A stretch of 64,000 nucleotides of DNA from assembly GCA_910585345.1 (NCBI GenBank), contig CAJUDS010000001.1, forward strand, positions 361,108 to 425,107, given 5' to 3'. The notes under the pieces are model-generated. The model was not told the DNA's origin. It ran no database searches and was given only the letters and a program-made list of their open reading frames with translations. The position numbers were made by a program, and so were the translations under genes. Below, one piece after another: positions 7,244 through 16,328 of this stretch (positions are counted from its first letter, which is position 1; each line of letters begins with the position of its first letter). The stretch is from an uncultured Lachnospiraceae bacterium (GTDB lineage Bacteria > Bacillota > Clostridia > Lachnospirales > Lachnospiraceae).

Positions 7244-9841
7244 CTATCCCACAAGGGCAAACGTAAGAACTACCTTAAACAGATCGCCGTCCGAAAAGAT
7301 CTCAAACCTGCCTTTCTGCAGCTCAGTCAGATTTTTGGCAATCGACAGGCCCAGACCGCTGCCCTCTGTTGTCCTCGACACATCGCCACGGATAAAACGT
7401 TCCGTCAGGTCTTCGGCATCCATATTCAAAGGCTGGTCAGAAATATTCTTAATAGACAGACGAACCCTTCCGGCGCCACTTTCTTCCGCAATCTTTTTGG
7501 TTTCCACATACACCCGCGTATCGTCCATCGCATATTTGCTCACGTTCTGGAACAGATTTTCCACCACACGCCAGATGCGCCGGGCATCGGCATAAATAAG
7601 AAGCGGACTTTCCTCCATGCTGACAACCAGATGCAGCCCCTTTTCCTCAAACCTTTCCACAAACTCCCCCAGAGCCTGGTGCATCAGTTCCACCAGATCC
7701 AGTTTACTGCACTGCAGCTCAATATTCCCCGATGAAATTTTAGACACTTCCACCAGATCTTCCGTCAACTGCTTCAGCCTTTGCGATTTGCTCTCAAGTA
7801 CCTTCAGGTAATTTTTAATCTTTTCATTATCGATCGGCTCGCGCTTAATCAAATCCACATAGTTAATAATCGATGTGAGAGGCGTCTTAATATCGTGGGA
7901 GACATTCGTAATCAAATCGGCTTTCATCCGTTCATCTTTCATACTGGTTTCTACGGCCTGTCTGATGCCGTTGCCGATGCTGTTTACTGCTTCCGCCAGA
8001 ATCCGGTTATCTCCGTGCATTTTTTCCACATCAATCTGATAATCCAGATCACCGCTGCGGATGTTTCCGATTCCGTCCAGGATGTTTCTTCTCGTCCTGT
8101 TATTGCGGTACAAAAACACGCCAACGCACAAATCCAGTACTACCGCCGCAAAAGTGCCGCCGCCCGGGCCTCCCGGATTATCCGCACTGATCAAAAGCAG
8201 ATTAACGCCCGTAAAAATAAGATAAGGAACCCACAACCGCACGACATTTCTGCTGTCGTCATAAATTCCCATCAGAATCTTTTTCAAATTTAGAAAAAGC
8301 CGGTAAATGAGGAAATTTTTCCAGAAAATCCGTGCCTTGATTCTTCTCACCAGACTCAGGTAAAAGAACAAAGCAGCACCGCCTGTCACGGCAGAGCCCG
8401 CTATCAGAATCGACATCATCCGCACCTGATCATCCGCATCCCTGTACACCCCGACACCGATAAAGGTCAGCGCAAACAGGATAAATACCACACTCATGCC
8501 AATCCCTGCGGATATTTCCGTATACCATCTGTCAAACCAGCACAGACCGATACGGCCAGCGGTGTCTTTTCGCCCAGCCGTAACTGTCAGAACAAGCAGT
8601 ACTGCCAGGGCTGCAATACCGCTGATAATGCTCAGCAGAATATAAGGATAGCCCGGCGCCGTCCGATAGCTTTCCAATGCGCTTTGAAAAGCATCTTCGT
8701 ATAGATAGCGCGTGTCCACACCAATCCAGACCGCAACATCATCCGAATACGCATAATGATACTTCTCCCAGACTCCCCGGACCTCCTCTTCAGAAACACT
8801 GGTATTGCTCTCAAAAGTGAAATCCGACGGCGAAAAGCAGAGATACTTTCCCATACCTGCAAAATAACCGTTAATATCCTGTCTATCTGTTCCTTCTATT
8901 TCCGCATTGGAATAGAGCGTTTCTTTTCCATCTTTTTCTACCAGAACGCAATATCTGAAATTGGTTTCCTCCTGGTCATACATGTCCTGATATTTTTTAT
9001 AGGAGATATAATTTTTTTTCAGCATGTAAACCGTCTCATTCAGATAAGTTACCATTTGTTCGAGCTGCGCCGGACTCTCCACATGAGCCAGAATGGACTG
9101 CCCGTCAGCGGGAAGATAACGCTCAATAGGCACATTCACATAACGTTCTTCCTTCTCCTGTTCATAGACCTCTTCCTCATAGACCGCCTGTTTCTCATAC
9201 TCCGCCTCATCCGGGGCATACTCCGCTTCTTCCAACACATACTCCGCCTCAAAAGAGTCTTCGTCCTCCCTAATATAAACCGTCTCTTCATTGACCGATG
9301 TGTCTGTGGCTGCAACAGACTCCACTGCGGATTCACCGGCTGCCTCTTCTATCCCATGCGCCTTTCGTATCATCTCCTCCACATCCTCCACCGAATAAAC
9401 GCTGGTGGAGATGCCGTCTCTGGACTGCCCCCACTGAATAAGATCGCCAAGCCGGTAAGCGACGCTCGTTTCCGTTACCGGAACTTCCTCAAAATGCCTG
9501 GCATACTGCTCGATATCGATCTCCTTTTTCTCATCAAAGACGCCGTCTGTCTCCATCTGCCCCCTGATCACGCAGTAGCGGACCACGTCGTCCAGACTAT
9601 CGTGCAGTATATCATGAAACACATCCGCATCTTCAAAAGACTCTGTTTTGGAGAACGGACTGACATAATAGGGACGGCCGGATAAGCGGATCACAGCATT
9701 CGATGATACAAGCCCCAGACAGGCGGCGGAAAATGTAAGCAGAATAATCTCCAGAAATGCCATTGCCATTCTACTGCCTTTCCGGCAGCGGGCCGCTATC
9801 GGAGCCAGTTTTGCACGTTTTTCATTTTCCTCTTTTTTCAT
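7244..9841 (-). CDS. Membrane sensor histidine kinase with large acidic extracellular domain
   Basis: A TM segment near residues 25-48 is followed by a roughly 350-residue outer domain. That domain contains a Glu/Tyr-rich stretch with repeated EAEY and VYEEE units at about residues 210-240. A cluster of TM helices spans about 410-590. A HAMP-like linker (IRSGDLDYQI) then leads to the HisKA box VSHDIKTPLTSI with phospho-acceptor His649, and to a HATPase domain ending GSGLGLSIAKNL. The ATG at 9841 is preferred because GGAGG lies 7 bases upstream; an ATG two codons earlier sits too close. It follows its response regulator by 39 bases. The stimulus is unknown. Confidence 0.9.
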   Translation of the reverse strand: MKKEENEKRAKLAPIAARCRKGSRMAMAFLEIILLTFSAACLGLVSSNAVIRLSGRPYYVSPFSKTESFEDADVFHDILHDSLDDVVRYCVIRGQMETDGVFDEKKEIDIEQYARHFEEVPVTETSVAYRLGDLIQWGQSRDGISTSVYSVEDVEEMIRKAHGIEEAAGESAVESVAATDTSVNEETVYIREDEDSFEAEYVLEEAEYAPDEAEYEKQAVYEEEVYEQEKEERYVNVPIERYLPADGQSILAHVESPAQLEQMVTYLNETVYMLKKNYISYKKYQDMYDQEETNFRYCVLVEKDGKETLYSNAEIEGTDRQDINGYFAGMGKYLCFSPSDFTFESNTSVSEEEVRGVWEKYHYAYSDDVAVWIGVDTRYLYEDAFQSALESYRTAPGYPYILLSIISGIAALAVLLVLTVTAGRKDTAGRIGLCWFDRWYTEISAGIGMSVVFILFALTFIGVGVYRDADDQVRMMSILIAGSAVTGGAALFFYLSLVRRIKARIFWKNFLIYRLFLNLKKILMGIYDDSRNVVRLWVPYLIFTGVNLLLISADNPGGPGGGTFAAVVLDLCVGVFLYRNNRTRRNILDGIGNIRSGDLDYQIDVEKMHGDNRILAEAVNSIGNGIRQAVETSMKDERMKADLITNVSHDIKTPLTSIINYVDLIKREPIDNEKIKNYLKVLESKSQRLKQLTEDLVEVSKISSGNIELQCSKLDLVELMHQALGEFVERFEEKGLHLVVSMEESPLLIYADARRIWRVVENLFQNVSKYAMDDTRVYVETKKIAEESGAGRVRLSIKNISDQPLNMDAEDLTERFIRGDVSRTTEGSGLGLSIAKNLTELQKGRFEIFSDGDLFKVVLTFALVG

Positions 9842-9880
9842 AGCCATTCCTCCCGCATTATTATGGTTTTGTACACGGAA

Positions 9881-10582
9881 TCATCCCTGTTTATCCACTT
9901 TATACCCCACGCCCCACACTACTTTCAGGTAACGGGGCTCCTTGGGATTGATTTCAATCTTCTCCCTGATATGTCTGATGTGCACCGCAACCGTATTGTC
10001 CGCTCCAATGGCTTCCTCATTCCAGATACTTTCATAAATCTGGTTAATAGAAAAAACTTTCCCCTGATTTTTCACAAGAAGCAGCAGGATATTATATTCA
10101 ATGGGCGTCAGCTTTACCGATTCCTCATCTACTGTCACCTCTTTTGTCATATCGTTCATGACAAGCCCGCCTGCCCTGTAGATCTGTTCCGGCTCCTCCA
10201 TGTTCCCAATACTGCCCAGCTTTGTATATCTGCGCAAATGAGATTTTACACGGGCGGTCAATTCCAGCGGATTAAAAGGCTTCGTCACATAATCATCCGC
10301 TCCGATATTCAACCCCAGGATTTTATCTGCATCCTCCGATTTAGCTGAAAGGATAATGATTGGAATACTGTATTTTTCCCGTATTTTCAATGTGGCATGG
10401 ATACCGTCAAGTTTCGGCATCATCACATCGATAATCAGCAGATGCACCTCCTGCGTTTCCAGGATGCGGATCGCTTCCCTGCCGTCATACGCCTTATATA
10501 CTTGATATCCCTCCTGTACAAGGTAGATTTCTATCGCTTCCACAATCGCCCTGTCATCATCGCATACTAATATATTTGACAT
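9881..10582 (-). CDS. OmpR/PhoB-family response regulator
   Basis: The 233-residue protein has a receiver domain with the acidic pocket CDDD (residues 7-10), phospho-acceptor Asp52 in LLIIDVMMPKLDG and Lys101 in DDYVTKPF. A C-terminal winged helix follows (LTPIEYNILLLLVKNQGKVF, ending YLKVVWGVGYKVDK). It is co-transcribed with the kinase downstream. Tandem 11-base repeats about 100 bases upstream (10679-10700) look like its own binding site, suggesting autoregulation. Targets beyond that are not visible. Confidence 0.93.
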   Translation of the reverse strand: MSNILVCDDDRAIVEAIEIYLVQEGYQVYKAYDGREAIRILETQEVHLLIIDVMMPKLDGIHATLKIREKYSIPIIILSAKSEDADKILGLNIGADDYVTKPFNPLELTARVKSHLRRYTKLGSIGNMEEPEQIYRAGGLVMNDMTKEVTVDEESVKLTPIEYNILLLLVKNQGKVFSINQIYESIWNEEAIGADNTVAVHIRHIREKIEINPKEPRYLKVVWGVGYKVDKQG

Positions 10583-10678
10583 CTCTTTCCCCTCTCACGC
10601 TGCGTCTGTTCGCCCGCTTTGATCTGCTTTCTCCGCCTGTCTGTATCTTAACAGGGCTACCTTAAGACATTGCTCGTA

Positions 10679-10700
10679 TTTTCATTAAATTTTTCTTAAA
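10679..10700 (-). promoter_or_regulatory. Tandem 11-bp direct repeat, probable response-regulator box
   Basis: On the minus strand TTTAAGAAAAA (10700-10690) is followed directly by TTTAATGAAAA (10689-10679). Spacing of 11 bases, one helical turn, is what OmpR/PhoB dimers bind. It sits between the pgeF stop and the regulator start; a TAAGAT that could be a -10 lies at 10650-10645, with a poor -35, as expected of an activated promoter. Confidence 0.5.
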
Positions 10701-10701
10701 T

Positions 10702-11601
10702 TCACGCCTCCTCCAACATCAGAAAGGCTCCTAAATTACCTCTCTTCCCCTGGGAAGCTCTGTGGGAAAACAGAAAGTCCGGATTGCAGCATGTACAAAT
10801 ATCCGTTATGCTGATATTCTCCTGCGCAATTCTGGCCTCCCGCATTACCTGCCGGTTTGCCTCCCACAGATTTAACAGATATTTTCCACCTCCCTTTTCC
10901 CTCAGTATCCATTCTTCTTTCTCTGCCCCGTCAGCCCAATTCCCGCAGGAATCCCTCTGCATATAGTCCGCAAATGTCTCTCGGAACTGCCCCGCTACAT
11001 CCCCGCTCACTTCATAACAGCTTCCGCAGATTGAGGGACCGATGGCCGCCACGATATCTTCCGGTCTGCTGCCAAATTTCTCTGTCATCACTTCCACCGT
11101 CACTTTTCCTATTTTCTGTACGGTTCCTTTCCAGCCTGAATGAGAAAGACCGATCACACGTCTGACCGGATCCACAAAAAACAGCGGCACACAGTCCGCA
11201 AAAAAAGCGGACAGCACGATTCCCGGCTCATCCGTCACCAATCCATCCACATCCGAATAGTCCCTCTGTCTCGTAATTCCTTTTCCCCTGTCCTTTCTCG
11301 TCACGACTCTTACGTTCGCCGTATGTGTCTGGTCAGTGCACACAAAATCCGCCCTGTCTTTTCCAAGCGCCTTTGCAATCCTTCTAAAATTCTCATCTAC
11401 CTTTTCTTTGTCATCGCCGCGGTTATCGCTTAAATTCATACTGCCCAGATGTCCCCGGCTGACCCCTCCCAGTCTGGTGCTGAACAGATGCCGGACAATC
11501 CCGGTTTCCGTCAGAGCAGGAAACGTCAGATATACCAGCTCACCTTCTTTGTGAATTTCCGGTTCTTTTCCGGTTTTTGTATTTTTTCTTATAATATCCA
11601 T
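10702..11601 (-). CDS. pgeF: Peptidoglycan editing factor PgeF / YfiH-family purine nucleosidase-like protein
   Basis: This 299-residue cytosolic protein belongs to the YfiH/LACC1 family, variously described as multicopper polyphenol oxidoreductase, purine nucleoside-active enzyme and peptidoglycan editing factor. The family metal ligands are visible: His in TDQTHTANVRV, Cys in FFADCVPLFF and His in GLSHSGWKGTVQKIG. The conserved AAIGPSICGSCYEV follows. It is about 30 residues longer at the N-terminus than many homologues. It is the last gene of the ffh-to-yraN block, 54 bases after yraN. Confidence 0.88.
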   Translation of the reverse strand: MDIIRKNTKTGKEPEIHKEGELVYLTFPALTETGIVRHLFSTRLGGVSRGHLGSMNLSDNRGDDKEKVDENFRRIAKALGKDRADFVCTDQTHTANVRVVTRKDRGKGITRQRDYSDVDGLVTDEPGIVLSAFFADCVPLFFVDPVRRVIGLSHSGWKGTVQKIGKVTVEVMTEKFGSRPEDIVAAIGPSICGSCYEVSGDVAGQFRETFADYMQRDSCGNWADGAEKEEWILREKGGGKYLLNLWEANRQVMREARIAQENISITDICTCCNPDFLFSHRASQGKRGNLGAFLMLEEA

Positions 11602-11655
11602 AAGTCCTCCTTACACTTACAGTAACGCAGCTGATCCTGTCTCAAACGACGGCTT

Positions 11656-12021
11656 TCAAAACACATGCTCAAACGCATTTTCATACCACCTGATGCTTTC
11701 TCCGCTGATTGCCACCACATCATACCGGAAGGGCCTCTCGTCCCCATAATGATGAAGATACCGGTAGTAATCCGCTGTCCTGCAGATCCTTCTCTGTTTC
11801 TGCATGGTAACGGCACTTTCCGGCGTCCCTCTTTTTGCGTCTCTTCTGTATTTTACTTCCACAAAGACCAGACAGTCTCCATGGTACCCTATAATATCAA
11901 TCTCTCCCTGTCTGCCTGCAAAATTGGTCGTACAGATACGCACGCCTCTCGTCTGCAGATAATGGGCCGCCTGACGCTCCCGCTCTTTTCCAAGCGCCCG
12001 CTTTGAATTCTCTTTTCCCAT
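11656..12021 (-). CDS. YraN family (UPF0102) endonuclease-like protein
   Basis: The 121-residue protein has a restriction-endonuclease-like fold, shown by NFAGRQGEIDIIGYHGDCLVF (E/D catalytic pair) and EVKYR, the family hallmark. The role is not settled; links to DNA uptake or repair have been proposed for homologues. The start was placed at the ATG preceded by AGGAGGGAT, 15 codons inside the longest frame, giving MGKENSKRALGKERE. It lies 7 bases after the FlhB-tail-like gene and downstream of rnhB, a neighbour often kept in Firmicutes. Confidence 0.9.
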   Translation of the reverse strand: MGKENSKRALGKERERQAAHYLQTRGVRICTTNFAGRQGEIDIIGYHGDCLVFVEVKYRRDAKRGTPESAVTMQKQRRICRTADYYRYLHHYGDERPFRYDVVAISGESIRWYENAFEHVF

Positions 12022-12028
12022 ATCCCTC

Positions 12029-12313
12029 CTATTGATCCATCTTGGCCTTGATCTTATCCATGGCATCTACAAATACAAGAATCTCCGCCACTGCCTCATA
12101 TAATTCCGTTGGAATCGCATCTCCGATTTCCAGACGCGACAACGTATCCGCCAGCTTCGTATCTTCATGCACCGGCACCGCGGACTCTTTGGCCTTTTCT
12201 ATGATACGTTCTGCCACTGCGCCCCGGCCGCTTGCCACAACCCGCGGCGCATTATCCGATGGATCATAAGAAAGGGCTATCGCCTGCTTTGGTTTTTCCC
12301 TGCCATCCCCCAT
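12029..12313 (-). CDS. Stand-alone FlhB C-terminal-domain-like protein (YlqH type)
   Basis: The 94-residue protein resembles only the cytoplasmic tail of the flagellar export switch FlhB/YscU. It has the core AIALSYDPSDNAPRVVASG, then AERIIEKAKESAVPVHED and a helical end IPTELYEAVAEILVFVDAMD. The autocleavage motif NPTH of true FlhB is replaced by DPSD, so it is probably not self-cleaved. There is no membrane part. The B. subtilis counterpart is YlqH, of unknown function. It follows the FliK-like gene by 11 bases; in flagella FliK and the FlhB tail interact. Confidence 0.82.
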   Translation of the reverse strand: MGDGREKPKQAIALSYDPSDNAPRVVASGRGAVAERIIEKAKESAVPVHEDTKLADTLSRLEIGDAIPTELYEAVAEILVFVDAMDKIKAKMDQ

Positions 12314-12324
12314 CTGTTCCCTCC

Positions 12325-14124
12325 TTATGCTCTCACATCAAAAGACAATTCACTGACAATACTGATATTTCTGTCCGTCTTGATAATTTCCTCCATCACA
12401 TTGTCCGCTTCTTCTTTCAGCATCACTTTCGCCTGCGCCTGGTATCCTTTCTCCGTCAGACGCTTTGTCAGCATATCCATGTTTTTTTCCAGCAGTTCCA
12501 GAGCCTTCTCATCCACCAGATAAAAATTGGTACTGATCTTCCCGCGCTCCATTGCCACATACACATCCACCATACCCAGATGCTGCATATCAAGATGCAG
12601 AAAAGCGGAAACATTACCGTCTTTTCCGGCCAGATTCTTTTTATTGGTATATACATACAAATCGCCATGCGCATTCTCTCCCTTCCACTTCAAAGGAAGC
12701 TGTACATATGCATACATCTGGTTCATCTGGTTCATGAAATCTACATTTTCCCTGATATTCTGTACGCTTTTAAAAAGCGGCGAATCTGCCTTTACCGCAT
12801 CCGACAGCGCCTGCGTCAGTTGACGTGTCTGCTCGTTTAAACGCTCATACAGCTTCGCAACCTCTTTTTTCTCCACACTCTCCGGCGTGGTAAGCGTCCA
12901 CTGATTGGCTATTTTCTCCTGAAACACCTTCTGGAACGCTTTCGACACAAACAGATCTTTGACAGCCTCCTGGGACTCCGGCGTCTGGGCATGACGGCTC
13001 AGTTCACTGACAATTTTGTATAACTCGTCTTTTCCAAGCTGTCCCTGCTGCAGCTGCCGGACAGTTTCCTGACTCCCTCCGGCATTTTTTACGAGCGCTG
13101 CAAGCTTTGCACGGTCTTCCCCTGGAATGGCATTTTCTTCTGCCTCCGCCAGGCTGCCAGCCTCTGTCACATCCCCGGACACCACTTGATCCGTAGAAGA
13201 GCCGACAGGCTCTTTTCCTGTCTGCTCCTCTGCCAGAAACACCATTTTCTGTCCTGCCGGTACAGTTTCTGCGTCCACCGCATGGTCTTCGCCCATCTGG
13301 TTTAAGACGTTTGACGCCGCTTCGTTTTCCTCCGATCCTTCCTGTGTGATAACGATATCTTCCAACACCGCCGTATTGTTTTCCACGGCCTCCGGCTCAC
13401 CCGCCAAAGCTTCCCCGCCTTCTCCTGCAAATATTGTCAGCAGTCTGCTGATAAAGGCGTTTCCTTCTTCCGGCAGACCAGTCGCAAAAATATCCGTTAC
13501 CGCCTGGGGAATCCCATCCGCCACCTGTGAAAACGAGGAGAGCAATTGATGTTCATAATTTTTATAGGCTGCAAACTGCTGCAGATTTTCAAAAGTCACC
13601 GGAATCCCCAGCCGGTTCAACTGTACAATGGATGTCACATCCGCCTCCGGCAGATCCAGTACCTGCTGATACATATCCTGCACCGATTCTTTCCCGATGG
13701 ACATACCTTCCGACATCATGGCGAACACCATCTGCATGCTCTTCCCATTGACCTCTATGCCTGCCTGCGTAAGCGCCTGCAGAGCCGTGCTCTCCTGCGA
13801 CATATTTTGAAACAACGGACGCAGGTTAAATACGCCAGAGGACTGTGAGCGCACTTCAAATGTTACCTGCTGTCCTACGGATGCCTGGATCGCCTGCTCC
13901 ATTCTGGCATTGAGCACTACATCTTTTGCTATCCTGATTTGTATCTCATCCCCGCTCCTGCCGACGATCTCACCGTTCACCGTCTGCCCCGGCTCCAACC
14001 TGCCCGTCTGCACGGCCGCCTGTTCCCGTCCGCCGGACGCGCCCGTCTCCGCCCGGGGCGGAGACGAATCTACCCGTGTGTCCGATACATTTGTATGAAA
14101 AAGTCCTGATAAATTCAGCGCCAT
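12325..14124 (-). CDS. FliK-like (flagellar hook-length-control C-domain) protein, YlqG type
   Basis: The 599-residue protein begins MALNLSGLFH and has no signal peptide or TM segment. The N-terminal 200 residues contain an OB-like segment (VNGEIVGRSGDEIQIRIAKD). A low-complexity acidic and Gln-rich middle follows. The C-terminal 130 residues match the pattern of the Flg_hook domain: FLHLDMQHLGMVDVYVAMER, then a helix ELLEKNMDMLTKRLTEKGY. FliK uses this domain to switch export through FlhB. No other flagellar gene is in the window. The pairing with an FlhB-tail-like gene repeats the B. subtilis ylqG-ylqH layout. Function unknown. Confidence 0.7.
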   Translation of the reverse strand: MALNLSGLFHTNVSDTRVDSSPPRAETGASGGREQAAVQTGRLEPGQTVNGEIVGRSGDEIQIRIAKDVVLNARMEQAIQASVGQQVTFEVRSQSSGVFNLRPLFQNMSQESTALQALTQAGIEVNGKSMQMVFAMMSEGMSIGKESVQDMYQQVLDLPEADVTSIVQLNRLGIPVTFENLQQFAAYKNYEHQLLSSFSQVADGIPQAVTDIFATGLPEEGNAFISRLLTIFAGEGGEALAGEPEAVENNTAVLEDIVITQEGSEENEAASNVLNQMGEDHAVDAETVPAGQKMVFLAEEQTGKEPVGSSTDQVVSGDVTEAGSLAEAEENAIPGEDRAKLAALVKNAGGSQETVRQLQQGQLGKDELYKIVSELSRHAQTPESQEAVKDLFVSKAFQKVFQEKIANQWTLTTPESVEKKEVAKLYERLNEQTRQLTQALSDAVKADSPLFKSVQNIRENVDFMNQMNQMYAYVQLPLKWKGENAHGDLYVYTNKKNLAGKDGNVSAFLHLDMQHLGMVDVYVAMERGKISTNFYLVDEKALELLEKNMDMLTKRLTEKGYQAQAKVMLKEEADNVMEEIIKTDRNISIVSELSFDVRA

Positions 14125-14153
14125 CTTTCCCCCACTCCATAAACCGTCCCCGG

Positions 14154-14912
14154 TTATAAAAAGTTTCTGATAAAGCTCTGCCTGTGAATCGGGCTGGGAC
14201 CGATCTCCTTCAGAGCTGCAATGTGTTCCGCCGATCCATAGCCTTTATTTGATGCAAAGTGATAGCCGGGCAGCACGCGGTCATACGCCTCCATCATTCT
14301 GTCCCTTGTGACTTTGGCCACGATACTGGCAGCCGCGATAGAAATGCTCCTAGCGTCTCCTTTGATGATCGGCACCTGTCTAATGTCCACCTGCGGTATC
14401 GTTACCGCGTCGTTGAGCAGAATATCCGGCCTGACGGTAAGATTCCCGACGGCTTCCCGCATCGCCTCATAGGTAGCCTGCAGGATATTGATTTTGTCAA
14501 TCCGCTGCGGATCGACACAGCCAATCCCCACGCTCACCGCCCGTTTACATATTATATCGTACAATTCTTCTCTTTTTTTAGCGCTGAGCCGCTTGGAATC
14601 ATTCAGATACAGAATATCACAGTCCTTTGGCAGTACCACTGCGCCTGCCACAACCGGACCGGCAAGCGGCCCTCTTCCCACTTCGTCAATGCCGCAGATA
14701 TAAGAATACATTCCGTATTCTTTTTCATATACGGACATAGCTCTCGTACGTTCCACTTCTTTATCGTAGTCTTCCTTCTTTTTCCGTGCCATCTGCACCA
14801 GCTTCCGTACGCCTGCCCTTGTATCGTCCGCATAGGTTTGTATGAAAACAGGCAGCTCCGCTATCGCCGCTGCCTGCAGTTCTTCTTTTATTTTTCCAAT
14901 TGCGATCCGCAT
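14154..14912 (-). CDS. rnhB: Ribonuclease HII
   Basis: RNase HII cuts RNA of RNA-DNA hybrids and removes misincorporated ribonucleotides. The 252-residue protein has the long N-terminal extension (about 70 residues) usual in Firmicutes. The catalytic motif ICGIDEVGRGPLAGPVVAGA (Asp, Glu) comes next, then LLNDAV (Asp) and AAASIVAKVTRDRMM. The start follows AGAGGAAAGAT. It lies between lepB and the FliK-like gene, with gaps of 9 and 29 bases. Confidence 0.97.
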   Translation of the reverse strand: MRIAIGKIKEELQAAAIAELPVFIQTYADDTRAGVRKLVQMARKKKEDYDKEVERTRAMSVYEKEYGMYSYICGIDEVGRGPLAGPVVAGAVVLPKDCDILYLNDSKRLSAKKREELYDIICKRAVSVGIGCVDPQRIDKINILQATYEAMREAVGNLTVRPDILLNDAVTIPQVDIRQVPIIKGDARSISIAAASIVAKVTRDRMMEAYDRVLPGYHFASNKGYGSAEHIAALKEIGPSPIHRQSFIRNFL

Positions 14913-14921
14913 ATCTTTCCT

Positions 14922-15461
14922 CTATTGGTGCTTTAATATGCCAAATTTATTCAGTGGCCAGATTCGTATCCAGGCCCGTCCGATAATATCCCGGCGGTGG
15001 ATATTCCCCACACTCGGATCCCGGCTGTCCGAACTGCTGTTGCGATTATCTCCCAGCACGAAGTATTCGTCTTCCGCCAGCGTAATCTCTTCATAAGCGC
15101 GCCCCGGTGATTCCATCACCTCTCTGCCATAAGTTTCCTCTAACAGCGACCCGTCAATATAAATATTTCCTGCAACGTCGATCTGCACAGTTTCCCCTGG
15201 CAGGCCGATAATGCGTTTAATATAGTAGGTATCTTCCGCATATTGAAAAGGAAACACAATAATATCAAACCGCTTAGGATCACTGAAACGGTATGTGATT
15301 TTATCTACGATCAAATTGTCCTGATGGCTGAGCGTTGATTCCATTGAGCTGCCGCTCACTTCTGTCCGCTGTCCCACAAATGTAATCACCAGATAGGTCA
15401 ACGCCAATACCACCAACAGATATACGCTTGTATCCAACAATTCTTTACATATCTTTTTCAT
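14922..15461 (-). CDS. lepB: Signal peptidase I
   Basis: This 179-residue type I signal peptidase cleaves Sec and Tat signal peptides at the outer membrane face. It has one N-terminal TM helix (VYLLVVLALTYLVITFV). The catalytic Ser is in SGSSMESTL, the Lys in DTYYIKRIIGLPGE, and the C-terminal box is GDNRNSSSDSRD. The start overlaps the end of rbgA by 17 bases. It is one of two lepB copies flanking rbgA, and the two proteins differ in sequence, so this is an old duplication. Confidence 0.96.
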   Translation of the reverse strand: MKKICKELLDTSVYLLVVLALTYLVITFVGQRTEVSGSSMESTLSHQDNLIVDKITYRFSDPKRFDIIVFPFQYAEDTYYIKRIIGLPGETVQIDVAGNIYIDGSLLEETYGREVMESPGRAYEEITLAEDEYFVLGDNRNSSSDSRDPSVGNIHRRDIIGRAWIRIWPLNKFGILKHQ

Positions 15462-16314
15462 CCTGTTTTTCCTGCTCCGGTCTTTCCAGAGTAATCCTTC
15501 CCAGCTTTCCGCTTCTGAATTCTTCCATCAGCATGGAAGAGGCTTTTCGCAGATCAGGTTCCCCGCCTTTCAGAAAACATCTGCGCTTTTTACAAATTTC
15601 CACCAAAATGGAAAAATTATCTCCCGCCTCTTCTATGCCAAAACGCCCCGACAACGTCCCGGGATATCTTTCCCGCAAAAATGCAATCAAAGACAGCGCC
15701 AGCTCGTCGATATGCAGTATTTCGTCATTTAGGGAACCGACAAGCGCCAGCCGCAGGCCCATCGCCTGGTCCGCAAATTTAGGCCATAAAATACCAGGCG
15801 TATCCAACAGTTCCAGATTTTTACCGAAACGAATCCACTGTTTTCCTTTCGTCACACCAGGCTTATTTCCGGTTTTCGTACATGCCTTTCCGGCAAACGT
15901 ATTGATAAACGTCGACTTGCCTACATTGGGAATCCCCACAACCATAGCGCGGATCGGACGATTTCGTATACCTCGTTTCCTGTCCCGCTCGATCTTTTCT
16001 TTACATGCTTCCTGAACGATTGTGTGCACAGATTTTACGCCCGCGCCCGACCGGGCATTGACTTCCGCCGCATGAACGCCCTTTCCCGCAAAATAATCCA
16101 TCCATGCGCGGTTGACGGCCGCATCGGCCAAATCCGACTTATTAAAAAGAATCAGACGTGATTTCTGTCTGCCAAGTTCGTCAATATCGGGATTTCGGCT
16201 GCTTAGGGGGATCCTGGCATCTACCAGTTCTATTACAAGATCCACCAGCTTTATATTTTCCTGCATCATGCGTTTGGCCTTTGTCATATGGCCAGGATAC
16301 CATTGATACTTCAT
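15445..16314 (-). CDS. rbgA: Ribosome biogenesis GTPase RbgA (YlqF)
   Basis: RbgA is a circularly permuted GTPase needed for late 50S assembly. The motif order is G4 (LFNKSDLAD), then G1 (GIPNVGKSTFINTFAG), then G3 (DTPGILWP), as the permutation predicts. The start was set at the ATG giving MKYQWYPGHMTKAKRM, matching the family N-terminus and preceded by GGAG at 7 bases. An upstream ATG overlapping the lepB stop is possible but less likely. A lepB lies on each side. Confidence 0.95.
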   Translation of the reverse strand: MKYQWYPGHMTKAKRMMQENIKLVDLVIELVDARIPLSSRNPDIDELGRQKSRLILFNKSDLADAAVNRAWMDYFAGKGVHAAEVNARSGAGVKSVHTIVQEACKEKIERDRKRGIRNRPIRAMVVGIPNVGKSTFINTFAGKACTKTGNKPGVTKGKQWIRFGKNLELLDTPGILWPKFADQAMGLRLALVGSLNDEILHIDELALSLIAFLRERYPGTLSGRFGIEEAGDNFSILVEICKKRRCFLKGGEPDLRKASSMLMEEFRSGKLGRITLERPEQEKQDEKDM

Positions 16315-16328
16315 CTGTTTTCTCCGAC

